Made by a program: the position numbers and the translations under genes. Below are positions 48,834-58,800 of a stretch of 64,000 nucleotides of DNA, piece by piece. Source of the stretch: Limnohabitans sp. WS1 (GTDB lineage Bacteria > Pseudomonadota > Gammaproteobacteria > Burkholderiales > Burkholderiaceae_C). The first letter of the stretch is position 1. Each line of letters opens with the position of its first letter. The stretch lies in assembly GCF_003063265.1 (NCBI RefSeq), contig NZ_NERU01000020.1, positions 1 through 64,000 on the forward strand, given 5' to 3'. A model generated the notes under the pieces. The model made no database searches. It was not told where the DNA came from and saw only the letters and a list, made by a program, of their open reading frames with translations.

Positions 48834-50228
48834 ATGAATACAAAAAAAGCACTCAAAACTAGTCTTTTGTGCTGGAGCTTCATCACAGCGGGGGTCATGG
48901 GCCTGATGGCTTGTGGCGGCTCAACGGCCAAGCCTGGCGTTGAGACCGGTGGGGAAACGATGAACATCTCAGGCATTGCACGTTTTGAGGGACCTCAGCA
49001 CTGCACAGCTTTTGCGCTGGACTGGGGTCAGGATCAGGCACCGGCCTACGCCCTGACCAGCGGGCATTGCGTGCAAAACTATTCAGACCCCGAGTCGGTT
49101 TACCAAGTGGTGCAGAACCAGCCTGGCCAAGGACAGCTGGTTTTTAAATACGACAACAGCACAGCCAGCCAACAAATCACGGTGCCCGTGCGTGAAGTCG
49201 TCTACAGCACCCTGAACCAAACCGATCTGGCGGTGCTGCGACTCGAAGGCACTGTGGCCCAGCTGCGGGCCCAAGGCATTGCGCCCTTGAAACTGCAAAA
49301 CACCCCGGCCCCCGCCCTCAGCAGCGTGACGGTGGTGGGTGCCCCCATGGGTCAATTTTTGAAAAAAATACAGTGCGCTTTGGGCCAGCGCACCGACGTG
49401 ACCGAATTCACTTGGGTCTGGCAAGCCTTGCAAGCCAACGATTGCCAAGGCGTAGAACCGGGCATGTCGGGCTCACCCGTGATCAACCGACTGAATCAAG
49501 AGGTCGTGGGTGTCATCAACACCACCACACAGGACATGGTGGACACGGTGACCTGCTATTTGGGCTCACCTTGTGAAATCACCCCCTGGGGCACAGCACC
49601 TCAGCGCCAACGTGCCTACAGCGTGCCAACCGACACGCTGTCAGGCTGTTTTGACAATGGGCTTTGGGATGTGTCGCAGCCGCGCTGCACTTTGCCCCGG
49701 TCCGGCCCTGCCCTGACCTTGGACGGCCTGTACAGCCCCCTGCAAAACACCTTGCCGGGGCGTCGCTGGCAGTTTGGGGGAACGGCCGATGCCAACACGC
49801 GCATCAAAATCGTCAAAGCCGGGTCCGACAGCTGCCAAAACCCCAATGGCTATCAAAACTACAAAGATGACCCCCATCCCTTGATCGCCACGGAAGAAGG
49901 CGTTTACCTGGCCTGCTTGCAAAACGAGACCGGGCTGACCACCTGGCCCTTGCAGGTGGACAACACCGCGTCAACGCTCGAACCCCGTTTCAAAGTCTTG
50001 GAGGCCAACGAGCGCAGCACTTATATAGAGCTGCTCTATGCCGTGCCCGAAATCACCCGTTTTGAATACACCACGGCACGCAGCACTTTGGCCTGCCAGA
50101 CGGCCCGTGGTTTTCAGGCTTACTGGAACGTGCCGGTGGATCTGGGCCCCAGGCCCGTGGTGTTGTGCACCAAAACCTTTGACCGGGCTGGCAATGAAAG
50201 TCGGGTTTGGGCACACGCCTTGAACTGA
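48834..50228 (+). CDS. Trypsin-like serine protease, predicted lipoprotein, with Ig-like C-terminus
   Basis: This 464-residue protein begins with a lipoprotein signal (MNTKKALKTSLLCWSFITAGVMGLMAC; lipid-attachment Cys27). The chymotrypsin-fold domain (about residues 45-265) has all three catalytic residues: His78 in LTSGHC, Asp131 in TDLAVLRL and Ser212 in EPGMSGSPV. Further cysteines suggest disulfides. The C-terminal 170 residues look like beta-sandwich repeats and end TFDRAGNESRVW, like the AGNxS ends of the adhesin's Ig modules. It probably sits on the outer membrane or in the periplasm. It is divergent from the giant adhesin gene, so processing of that protein is a reasonable hypothesis. 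It is not related to the cysteine protease LapG. Confidence 0.88.
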   Translation: MNTKKALKTSLLCWSFITAGVMGLMACGGSTAKPGVETGGETMNISGIARFEGPQHCTAFALDWGQDQAPAYALTSGHCVQNYSDPESVYQVVQNQPGQGQLVFKYDNSTASQQITVPVREVVYSTLNQTDLAVLRLEGTVAQLRAQGIAPLKLQNTPAPALSSVTVVGAPMGQFLKKIQCALGQRTDVTEFTWVWQALQANDCQGVEPGMSGSPVINRLNQEVVGVINTTTQDMVDTVTCYLGSPCEITPWGTAPQRQRAYSVPTDTLSGCFDNGLWDVSQPRCTLPRSGPALTLDGLYSPLQNTLPGRRWQFGGTADANTRIKIVKAGSDSCQNPNGYQNYKDDPHPLIATEEGVYLACLQNETGLTTWPLQVDNTASTLEPRFKVLEANERSTYIELLYAVPEITRFEYTTARSTLACQTARGFQAYWNVPVDLGPRPVVLCTKTFDRAGNESRVWAHALN

Positions 50229-50235
50229 TCAACTC

Positions 50236-50266
50236 AAAAAAAAGCCCCTCACCCAGGTGAGGGGCT
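50236..50266 (-). terminator. Rho-independent terminator between convergent genes
   Basis: A perfect 10-bp stem (AGCCCCTCAC / GTGAGGGGCT) with a 4-base loop is followed, read leftward, by a T tract. It serves the leftward flavodoxin gene and could also stop the rightward protease transcript. Confidence 0.9.
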
Positions 50267-50292
50267 CAAGGGCATGACAAGCCCCTGATCGA

Positions 50293-50826
50293 TCAGCCGC
50301 GCAATTTGGCGGCCACGGCGGCCACGCGCTCACCGTAGGCTTTGGCGGTGTCCAGATCGCCTTGGGGAATGTCTTCGGCCGGGCTGGTGGGGCCCACTTG
50401 CGCCATCACACCGGAATTGGAGCCGATGCGGTTGATGGTGCCGTCGTTCATGGCCGGCTGGCCCACCCAGACCATGCCTTGCTGCATGGCCAGGGTGATG
50501 AAGTACTGGATGGTGGACAGCTTGTCACCACTGGGGCTGGCCGAGATGGTGAAACCGCCCGCCACCTTGTCTTTCCAGGCGCTGCTGAACCAGCGTTTAG
50601 ACGTGGCGTCGGCAAACTTCTTGAACTGCCACGAGGCCATGCCCATGTAGGTGGGCGAGCCAAAAATGATGGCGTCGGCCGCGTCCAGGGCCGCCCAGTC
50701 GGCCTCGGTGATGTTGCCGTCGGCGTCGATGGCGATGCTTTGGGCGTTGGCACCTTGGGCCACAAACTGGGCCACACGCTGGGTGTGGCCGTAGCCGGAA
50801 TGGAAAACAACAACGGTTTGGGTCAT
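50293..50826 (-). CDS. Flavodoxin-family NAD(P)H-dependent oxidoreductase
   Basis: This 177-residue flavodoxin-like protein binds FMN. The phosphate loop reads VVFHSGYGHTQRVAQ. FGSPTYMGMASWQFKKFAD matches the second FMN-contacting loop, and a third region is GGFTISASPSGDK. It resembles short WrbA/NQO-type quinone reductases. The start at 50826 is supported by AAGGAG upstream. It lies 40 bp after the pirin gene and is probably its operon partner under the divergent LysR regulator. Its electron acceptor is not predictable. Confidence 0.88.
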   Translation of the reverse strand: MTQTVVVFHSGYGHTQRVAQFVAQGANAQSIAIDADGNITEADWAALDAADAIIFGSPTYMGMASWQFKKFADATSKRWFSSAWKDKVAGGFTISASPSGDKLSTIQYFITLAMQQGMVWVGQPAMNDGTINRIGSNSGVMAQVGPTSPAEDIPQGDLDTAKAYGERVAAVAAKLRG

Positions 50827-50866
50827 GAAAAACTCCTTGAAACGATGAAAAAAAGACTGAAAAAAA

Positions 50867-51580
50867 TCAGGGGGCCAGATCGAACACCAGCACTTCGGCA
50901 TCCTCACCCTGGCTCAAACTCAAAGCCGACTCGCCTTGCAGCAGGGCCGCGTCACCGGCCTCGAGCGACTGGCCATTGGCCTGCAAGCGGCCACGCACCA
51001 AAAACACATAGGCCTTGCGGGCCGGGTCCAAACTCAAATGGGCCGTTTCTGCGCCTTCCAACAAACCCGCGTACATGCGGGCATCGGCGTGGATCTGCAC
51101 CGTGTGATCGGTCGCTTGCGGGTCGGCGGGGGGAGCGGCCACCAAGGCCAGTTGCCCGCGCTTGACACTCTCGGGCACGGTTTTTTGCTCGTAGCCGGGG
51201 TCAATGCCCGTCACGTTGGGCTCGATCCAGATTTGCAAAAAGTGCGTCTGCTCACCTTGGGCATGGTTGAACTCGCTGTGTCGCACACCGCTGCCCGCGC
51301 TCATGCGCTGCACGTCGCCCGGCGGAATACCCTTCACATTGCCCATGCTGTCTTGGTGGGCCAAATTGCCCGAAAGCACATAGCTGATGATTTCCATGTC
51401 GCGGTGGCCGTGGGTGCCAAAGCCGGTGCCGGGCGCGATGCGGTCTTCGTTGATGACGCGCAGGTTGCCAAAACCCATGTGGGCCGGGTCAAAGTAATTG
51501 GCAAAAGAAAAGCTGTGAAAGGACTTGAGCCAGCCGTGGTCGGCGTAGCCGCGTTCGGTGGATTTGCGCAAGGTGAGCAT
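50867..51580 (-). CDS. Pirin family protein
   Basis: This 237-residue bicupin is like E. coli YhhW (231). The N-terminal cupin carries the metal-binding histidines in GTHGHRDMEIISYVLSG and SGVRHSEFNH. The start motif is RKSTERGYADHGWLKSFHSFSFANY. Bacterial pirins show quercetinase or redox-sensor activity and are often induced by oxidative stress. AGGAGA sits upstream of the ATG at 51580. It is followed by the flavodoxin gene and is divergent from the LysR gene across 132 bp, the usual layout for a LysR-controlled stress gene pair. Confidence 0.93.
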   Translation of the reverse strand: MLTLRKSTERGYADHGWLKSFHSFSFANYFDPAHMGFGNLRVINEDRIAPGTGFGTHGHRDMEIISYVLSGNLAHQDSMGNVKGIPPGDVQRMSAGSGVRHSEFNHAQGEQTHFLQIWIEPNVTGIDPGYEQKTVPESVKRGQLALVAAPPADPQATDHTVQIHADARMYAGLLEGAETAHLSLDPARKAYVFLVRGRLQANGQSLEAGDAALLQGESALSLSQGEDAEVLVFDLAP

Positions 51581-51712
51581 GGGATTCTCCTGGTCAGCGG
51601 TGTGCGGCAAGGGCCGCACAAACAAGCCTGAACTTTAACGAAGGACAGTCCCCGCAGGGTGGCCCGCATTTGCTGGCATCATTCAAAATATTTCAATAGT
51701 CAGACCACCACC

Positions 51713-52651
51713 ATGCAAACGCCACGCGACTGGCTCACACCCGAGGCCCTCTTGATGCTGCAAACCATTGGCCAACAAGGCAGCTTTGCCGCCGCCGCCC
51801 GCACGCTGAACCTGGTGCCCAGCGCCCTGACCTACCGGGTGCGCCAAATCGAAGATGCGCTGGACGTGCTGCTGTTTGACCGCAGTGCCCGCCAGGCCGT
51901 GCCCACCGCCGCAGGCCGCGAGTTGTTGCGCGAGGCCAGCCGCTTGCTCGACGACATGGACGCCGTGGCCAACCGGGTGCGCCGTGTGGCCACGGGCTGG
52001 GAAGCGGTGTTCACGGTGGCCGTCGACACCATCGTCTCACGCAGTGTGGTCATGGACCTGTGCGCCCGTTTTTTGGCGCTGGGTGCGCCCACCCGGCTGA
52101 GGCTGCGCTACGAGACCTTATCGGGCACCCTGGCCGCCCTCACCTCAGGTCAGGCCGATTTGGCCTTGGGCGTGGTGCTGGAGCCGGGCTTGCAAAACGA
52201 CATCCGTCATGCGGTGCTGGGCGACATCGCTTTTGTGTATGCCGTGGCCCCTCACCATCCACTGGCCCAAGCCCCCGAGCCGCTGAGTGACCTCAGTTTG
52301 CAGCAGCACCGCGCCGTGGCGGTGGCCGACTCGGTCAGCCGGGGCACGGGCCTGACCATGGGTTTGCAAGGCGGGCAAGACGTGTTCACCGTGCCCGACA
52401 TGACCAGCAAACTGGAGGCGCAGCTGCGCGGTTTGGGCGGTGGTTTTTTGCCAGAGACCTTGGCCAGGCCCTTCATCGACAAGGGCCTGCTGGTCCCCAA
52501 AAGCGTCCACACCCCACGCACCAACACCTGCCACCATGCCTGGCGCGACACGCCCCAAGCACCGGCCGGACAAGCTTTGCGCTGGTGGTTGACTCAACTG
52601 GAAAGTCCGGCGACACGCCAGGCGCTTTTGCGGCCGTCGCAGCGTGTGTGA
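51713..52651 (+). CDS. LysR-type transcriptional regulator
   Basis: This 312-residue regulator has an N-terminal winged helix-turn-helix (about residues 5-65: LTPEALLMLQTIGQQGSFAAAARTLNLVPSALTYRVRQIEDAL). The periplasmic-binding-like effector domain begins about residue 90. The start MQTPRDWLTPEAL follows the family layout; an upstream GTG extension has no support. It is divergent from the pirin and flavodoxin genes and most likely regulates them from the 132-bp gap. The effector is unknown. Confidence 0.93.
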   Translation: MQTPRDWLTPEALLMLQTIGQQGSFAAAARTLNLVPSALTYRVRQIEDALDVLLFDRSARQAVPTAAGRELLREASRLLDDMDAVANRVRRVATGWEAVFTVAVDTIVSRSVVMDLCARFLALGAPTRLRLRYETLSGTLAALTSGQADLALGVVLEPGLQNDIRHAVLGDIAFVYAVAPHHPLAQAPEPLSDLSLQQHRAVAVADSVSRGTGLTMGLQGGQDVFTVPDMTSKLEAQLRGLGGGFLPETLARPFIDKGLLVPKSVHTPRTNTCHHAWRDTPQAPAGQALRWWLTQLESPATRQALLRPSQRV

Positions 52652-52728
52652 AGCCGTCCACCAACACCCGCATCGGGGATAACCCACCCGGGTGGTTTCA
52701 AGCCCCATTTCTCAGCTAAAGTGATTAC

Positions 52729-53775
52729 ATGAACACACAACACATCGCCATCATTGGAGTCGGCATGGCCGGCGTGACTTGCGCACGCACTTTGCGCCAG
52801 GCCGGACACAACGTCACCTTGTTTGAAAAAAGCCGGGGCTTAGGCGGGCGCATGTCGACCCGGTCCAGCGCTTTTGGCAGCTTTGACCACGGAGCGCAGT
52901 ATTTCACGGTGCGCGACCCGCGCTTTGAGCTGGCCATCGGCACCGCCCCCGGCGTGTGCAAACCCTGGAGCGCCAACGCGGTGCGTGTGCTGGACCCCAA
53001 TGGCCGCGTGATCGAGGCGGGCCTGCCCGGTGGTGAGCGCCATTGGGTGGCTGCACCCGGCATGAACGCTTTGGTCAAGGCCTGGGCAACGCCCTTGGTG
53101 GAAGACGGCAATGTGCAGCTGCAAACCCGGGTCACCCTCATGTCGGCCGACCCCCTGAAGAAAAACGGCTGGCAACTGCACACCGAAGGTGAAGACGGCG
53201 GGCAGCAGGTGTATGCCGGTTTCGACAAGGTGATTTTGGCCATCCCACCCGCCCAAGCCGCCGCGTTGCTCAGCGCCTCGGGTCTGAGCGACTTGGCCGC
53301 GCCATTGAGCTCGGTGACGGTGGACCCTTGCTGGACACTGATGTTGGCCTACCCCCAGGCCGTGCAACCGGGCTTGATCACCATTGGCCCCCAATGGAAT
53401 GCCGCCCGCAGCACGCACCACCGCATTGCCTGGATGGCGCGTGAATCGTCCAAACCCGGGCGCGAACGCATTGAACGCTGGACCGTGCAGGCCAGTGCCC
53501 CATGGTCGGCCGAACATGTGAACGACACCCCCGAGCGGGTCAAAGGCAAGCTGATCAAGGCCTTTGCCGAAATCACCGGCATCCGTGTCACCCCGGCCCA
53601 TGCCGAGGTGCACCGCTGGCTGTACGCCAAAACGGCACAACCCTTGGGCCAAAGCTTTTTATGGTCCAAAGACACAGGCGTGGGCTTGTGTGGCGACTGG
53701 TGTTTGGGCCACCGGGTCGAAGACGCCTTTGTCTCGGGCCTGGAGTTGGCTTTGGCGGTGCTCCAAAAACGCTGA
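52729..53775 (+). CDS. Renalase-like FAD-dependent NAD(P)H oxidoreductase
   Basis: This 348-residue flavoprotein starts with the dinucleotide-binding fold IAIIGVGMAGVTCARTLRQAGH and the following acidic VTLFEKSRGLGGRMSTR, typical of amine-oxidase/renalase proteins. FDHGAQYFTVRDPRF and the C-terminal GLCGDWCLGHRVEDAFVSGLELA (second FAD-contact motif) are also characteristic. Bacterial renalases oxidise isomeric NAD(P)H forms; other substrates cannot be excluded. It ends 6 bp before gluQRS, so the two are probably co-transcribed. Confidence 0.88.
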   Translation: MNTQHIAIIGVGMAGVTCARTLRQAGHNVTLFEKSRGLGGRMSTRSSAFGSFDHGAQYFTVRDPRFELAIGTAPGVCKPWSANAVRVLDPNGRVIEAGLPGGERHWVAAPGMNALVKAWATPLVEDGNVQLQTRVTLMSADPLKKNGWQLHTEGEDGGQQVYAGFDKVILAIPPAQAAALLSASGLSDLAAPLSSVTVDPCWTLMLAYPQAVQPGLITIGPQWNAARSTHHRIAWMARESSKPGRERIERWTVQASAPWSAEHVNDTPERVKGKLIKAFAEITGIRVTPAHAEVHRWLYAKTAQPLGQSFLWSKDTGVGLCGDWCLGHRVEDAFVSGLELALAVLQKR

Positions 53776-53781
53776 GCCTGC

Positions 53782-54675
53782 ATGCCCGGGGACTACACAG
53801 GCCGGTTTGCACCCTCGCCAACCGGCCTTTTGCATGCGGGCTCACTGGTGGCGGCACTGGCCAGTTGGCTGGACGCACGCAGCCGTGGCGGCCGGTGGCT
53901 CGTGCGCATCGAAGACGTGGACACACCACGCTGTGTGCCGGGGGCTGACCAGGCCATCTTGCAACAGTTGGCGGCCTGCGGTTTGGTGCCCGATGGCCCC
54001 GTTGTGTGGCAAAGCCAGCGCGGCGACGTTTATGCCGACGCCTTGCAAACCCTGGTGAATAAAGGCTGGGCCTATCCGTGTGGCTGCTCACGCAAAGACA
54101 TTGAATCGGCCCAAACCGTGGCCCGGCACAGCGCTGCGGTGTACCCCGGAACTTGCCGCGAAGGCCTGGGTGGCAAACCCGCACGCGCCTGGCGACTGAA
54201 TGTGCGGGCCGTACAAAATGCCTTGGGCTTGTCCGCCCTCACCCACTGGACCGACCGTCGCCTGGGGCCGCAACAACAAAACGTGAACGAAGACGTAGGC
54301 GACTTTGTGCTGCGCCGCGCCGACGGCCTTTGGGCCTATCAGTTGGCCGTGGTGGTGGACGACGCCGCCCAAGGCATCACCCATGTGGTGCGCGGCCAAG
54401 ACTTGGCCGACAACACGGCTCGGCAAATCGTGCTGCAGCACGCCTTGGGTTTGCCGTCACCCCAATACCTGCACACCCCCTTGGTGCTGGGCAGCCATGG
54501 CGAAAAGCTCAGCAAACAAAACGGAGCCCTGGCGCTTGAGCTGCACAACCCGCCAGCTGTGCTGAAAGCGCTCAACACAGCGGCGCAGGCGCTGGGCCTG
54601 CGCCCCACGACCACACACAGTGCAGAACGTGCGCTGCACCAGTGGCTGGCGCAACAGACCTCACAAGACTGCTAG
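53782..54675 (+). CDS. gluQ: Glutamyl-Q tRNA(Asp) synthetase
   Basis: This 297-residue truncated glutamyl-tRNA synthetase homologue lacks the anticodon-binding domain, as the family does. The HIGH-like motif is FAPSPTGLLHAGSL and the KMSKS-like motif is GEKLSKQN. The zinc site CGC...YPGTC is present. The enzyme attaches glutamate to queuosine-34 of tRNA-Asp. It follows the renalase-like gene by 6 bp. Confidence 0.95.
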   Translation: MPGDYTGRFAPSPTGLLHAGSLVAALASWLDARSRGGRWLVRIEDVDTPRCVPGADQAILQQLAACGLVPDGPVVWQSQRGDVYADALQTLVNKGWAYPCGCSRKDIESAQTVARHSAAVYPGTCREGLGGKPARAWRLNVRAVQNALGLSALTHWTDRRLGPQQQNVNEDVGDFVLRRADGLWAYQLAVVVDDAAQGITHVVRGQDLADNTARQIVLQHALGLPSPQYLHTPLVLGSHGEKLSKQNGALALELHNPPAVLKALNTAAQALGLRPTTTHSAERALHQWLAQQTSQDC

Positions 54676-54706
54676 GATCGACGCTGAACAACCCGTTGAG
54701 ACGATT

Positions 54707-55186
54707 GTGAACACCCCAAGACCCTGCCCCCACCCCAGCAGCCGCATCGCCGCAGCCAGCCTTTTCATCAGCGGGTTGCTGGTGGGCTGTGCCAGCACCG
54801 ACAACGCCAGTCCCAGCGCCCCGGTGCTTTACCCCAATGCCGCTTACAAGAGCATGGGCGAGCTGGCCGCCAAACAACACCTGAGCCAGTGCGTGGCCCA
54901 AGCCCAAGCCAGCGGGCTGAGCCCTGGTGACGAGCGCCATGGCGTGGCTGCAGGCGCCAAGATGGGCGCCGCTGTGGCCGGTGTCACGGGCGCGGTCACG
55001 GGCCTGGTTTTGGGGCGCGGTCATGTGAACGATGCCTTGAAATACGGCGCACAAAGCGCTGTCATTGGGGCCGCAGCAGGCGCAACCCGCGGTGCCATGA
55101 GCCCACAACAAGCCAACCCCGTGTTTCGCCAGTTCGTGCAGCGCTGCGCCTCAGAGCGAGGTCTGGAAGTCATTGGTTGGCAATGA
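54707..55186 (+). CDS. Small glycine-zipper lipoprotein
   Basis: This 159-residue protein has a lipoprotein signal ending in the lipobox LLVGC (Cys28). A hydrophobic Gly/Ala stretch GAKMGAAVAGVTGAVTGLVLG (about residues 85-105) resembles glycine-zipper membrane segments of the Rick_17kDa/SlyB type. A second Ala/Gly-rich stretch is VIGAAAGATRGAM. A GTG at 54707 was chosen, since the upstream in-frame ATG lies inside gluQRS. It probably sits in the outer membrane. Function is unknown. Confidence 0.75.
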   Translation: MNTPRPCPHPSSRIAAASLFISGLLVGCASTDNASPSAPVLYPNAAYKSMGELAAKQHLSQCVAQAQASGLSPGDERHGVAAGAKMGAAVAGVTGAVTGLVLGRGHVNDALKYGAQSAVIGAAAGATRGAMSPQQANPVFRQFVQRCASERGLEVIGWQ

Positions 55187-55213
55187 GCCAGCATCCTGGC
55201 CGAAGCCCCCTTT

Positions 55214-55745
55214 TGTAGGCCCGGCACCCTCGCCGCGATACAGCCTCGCAGCCCCCCTCATCGCCCCGAGGGCGGGGCTCCCACAAGAATCGCCGCCCCC
55301 CCTTTTAGGAGCTGCGCCCTCGCCGCGATTGAGCCTCGCAGACCCCCACATCGCCCCGAGGGCGGGGCTCCCACAAGAATCGCCGTCCCCCCTTTTGTAG
55401 GCCCGGCACCCTCGCCGCGATTGAGCCTCGCAGCCCCCTCCATCGCCCCGAGGGCGGGGCTCCCACAAGAATCGCCGTCCCCCTTTTGTAGGAGCGGCGC
55501 CCTCGCCGCGATTGAGCCTCGCAGACCCCCACATCGCCCCGAGGGCGGGGCTCACACAAGAATCGCCGTCCCCCCTTTTGTAGGAGCGGCGCCCTCGCCG
55601 CGATTGAGCCTCGCAGACCACCCCCCATCGCCCCGAGGGCGGGGCTCACACAAGAATCGCTGTGACCATTTTGTAGGAGCGGCGCCCTCGCCGCGATTGA
55701 GCCTCGCAGACCCCCACATCGCCCCGAGGGCGGGGCTCACACAAG
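55214..55745. repeat. REP-like tandem array, six doublets in reverse orientation
   Basis: This array fills most of the 646-bp gap between the convergent lipoprotein and SNF2 genes. TCGCCCCGAGGGCGGGGCT recurs six times with steps of 90-95 bp. The partner hairpin here has stem GCGGCG / CGCCGC instead of GCGACG / CGTCGC in the other arrays, so both strands of the stem changed together. Bases 55746-55832 show nothing recognisable. Confidence 0.95.
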
Positions 55746-55832
55746 AATCGCTGTGCTCATCAAACATCACTGGGCCATGTCAATCGATGGCCATGCCATG
55801 GCACGGCGCATCTGCCGACGTCAGTGCCCCCA

Positions 55833-58800
55833 TCAATCCCCGAGAGGCTTGAACAACTCGTTCAAATCGGCTTCGCCAAAAAGGGGTTCTTTGCGCTGAA
55901 CAGCCCCCTCGTACATGTCTTTGGCCAATTGGGCTTTGCGCTCCTGCAAGGCCAGCATGCGCTCTTCAATGGTGCCCTGAGCCACCAGTTTGACCACCCA
56001 CACACTTTGGGTTTGCCCCAGACGGTGCGCCCGGTCAGTGGCTTGATTTTCGACAGCCGGATTCCACCAAGGGTCGTAATGGATCACCGTGTCGGCCTGC
56101 GGCAGGTTCAAGCCCACGCCGCCTGCCTTCAGGCTGATCAAAAACAAGGGCACCTGGCCAGTGGTGAACTGGTCAATGATGGCATCGCGGTTTTTGCTTT
56201 GCCCGGTCAGTTTGACCCATGGAATGTTCAAAGCCGGCAAGGCTTCTTCAATCAAAGCCAGCATTTCGGTGAACTGCGAAAACAACAAAATCTTGCGTCC
56301 TTCGGCCACCATTTCCGGCAACATGTCCAGCAATTGCGCCAACTTGGCCGAGGTCTTGACCTGCAGACCGGTGTTCATTTTGAGCAGCCGTGGGTCACAA
56401 CAGACCTGACGCAATTTGAGCAGCGCATCGAGGATGGTGATTTGCGATTTGCCCAAACCTTGTGTGCTCAAGGCCTCGCGCACGGTTTTTTCCATGCCCA
56501 GGCGAATGGTTTCATACAGGTCCGCTTGTGGCCCAGACAACAAGACCGGCATCAAGGTCTCGATCTTGGGTGGCAGTTCGCTGGCCACCAGGTCTTTGGT
56601 GCGCCGAAGCATGAAGGGCGTGATGCGGTCACGCAGCTGGGTCATTCGCCCGGCGTCGCCGTGGCGCTCAATCGGGTTGCGAAACAGTTCAGTGAAACGT
56701 TTTTGGCTGCCCAAAAAACCCGGCATCAAAAAGTGAAACTGACTCCACAACTCACCCAAATGGTTTTCAATGGGCGTGCCCGACAGGCACAAGCGGTGTT
56801 GGGCTGGAATTTCGGAGACAGTCTGGGCAGCATAACTGTTGGCGTTTTTGATGTTTTGCGCTTCATCCAGCACCAAAACATGCCAGGCCATGGACACCCA
56901 CAACTCACGGTCACGCGAGAGCAAGGAATAGGCCGTGATCACCACGTCGTAAGCCCGGAGGTCGGCCACTTCGCCGTGCCGTGTCAAACCGTGGTGCACA
57001 TGGGTGGTCAAGCTGGGGCAAAAGCGTGCGGCCTCGCGCTGCCAATTGCCCAACAAACTCACCGGTGCCACGATCAAGGCCGGCTCGGTCAATCGACCCG
57101 CCTGCTTTTCCGTCAGGATGTGGGCCAGCGTTTGCAAGGTTTTGCCCAAGCCCATGTCGTCCGCCAAAATGCCGGCCAAACGGTGTTCGCGCAAAAACTG
57201 CAGCCAATTGAGGCCTTGCTGTTGGTAAGGCCGAAGCGTGGCCTGCAAGCCTTCTGGGCAAGGCACATCGGGCAGCGTGTTTTGGCCGCGCATTTGCAGC
57301 ATCATGTGCTGCAAGCGTTGAGCGCCCTGCCAAACGGCCCCCTCCCCCAAAGAGGCGGCGCAGCGCAAAGCATCCATGCGCGACAAACGCAGCACATCAC
57401 CGTCCCAATCCCGACCGCGCTCGCCATGCAGCTCCATCAAGGTGGCCAGCCAAGGTCGGATTTTGGCGGTGGGCAGCTTCACATAGCCCGGTCCCTGCAA
57501 ATCGGGCAAGTAAAGGTAGGGGGCCAACTCAGGGGCATCGGCCCCATCAGAGGCCTCTGCTGCCACCGCCGCCGTGCGGGCCAGTGCCGCCACAATGGCC
57601 GGCACCCAAGGCAAGATGTTCACCCTTTTCCCGTCCAAATCCATGCCCAAAGACAAGTCAAACCAGGGCGATGTGTCGTCCAGCTCATTCGGGTCGGTCA
57701 AACTGACCTTCACGTCTTGGGCTTGGCGCAGCCAATGACTCATGCCATCGCGCTGGTGCACCTGCAGGCCCGCTTGGCGCAAAACGGCAAAATCAGACTC
57801 CAGCCATTGCAGCCAAAGATCCTCAGCTTGCGGGCCACTCATGGTCAACACGTCGTCTTGTTGGCGCTCAAGGCCCAGAGCATTCAGCTGGTCCCAAATG
57901 GCTTGTTCGGCCGCCAAGTGACGCACCAAAATCTGCGACTGCCCAGCCACCCGCACCACCACGCGTGTGGGTTGAGTTGGCCAGCGGCCCTCAACGCCGT
58001 CGTAATTGAAGGCCAGTTGCGCCTCAAACAAGCCTTTTTCTGAGCGCCGTGCAGCGGGCAAGGCCGTCAAGGTGAGCACGCCTTGAGGCAGCACACCCCG
58101 AATTTCAGGCATTTGCTCGATCACGGGGGGCAAGGGCAAAGAGCCCAAACGGGTGATCAACTGTTGCTGCAACTTGACTGCCACGCGCTCGGGCACCACG
58201 GGAGACTGACTCAACAAGACCAGTTGGTCCGCGCTCATGCCCTGGGTGTCCAACAAACCACACACCCCCAGTTCGGGGTCCACATACATGGGCGGCTCAT
58301 TAAAAGCATGCACCACACCGTCTTTTTCGGCACGCAATTGCAACTGCCAACCCGAAGGTTGGGGGTCTTGCGCCGCCGTAGCTTGCCACTGGCCCACCAC
58401 AGGCAAGCTCACATCGGTCCAGTGCAAGACCTGCAAATGCCGCTCACCATCCCACATCAACCGTCCGGTTTGGCTGCACATTTTGAGCAGCAATTGAGCG
58501 GCCAGTCCCTGCAACTTGACGGCGCTGTGAAAGCCATACGAGCTGAAACTGTTGGTGGCCGGGCAGGCTTTGAACAAGTCAAAAATGCCCCGCTCCATCG
58601 GGGCAGAGGTGCGCCAAACGGGGTCATGCGGCAAGGGTTCGCTGCTGACTTTTTTGGGCTTGCTCCACAAGCCATCGCGTTTGAGGCTGGCCCGGTTGAT
58701 GGTCAAGTGAAAGACCGGTCTGTGCCCCAGTGTGGCCGCAGACAAGATGTACAAAAAGTGCTCTGCCGTGCCAGAGGGCAAACTGAAGCCGTGCGACATG

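Noticed and set aside
48834..50228. Identification of the protease as LapG
   Set aside because: LapG is a transglutaminase-like cysteine protease; this protein has the His-Asp-Ser layout of trypsin-like proteases and a lipobox.
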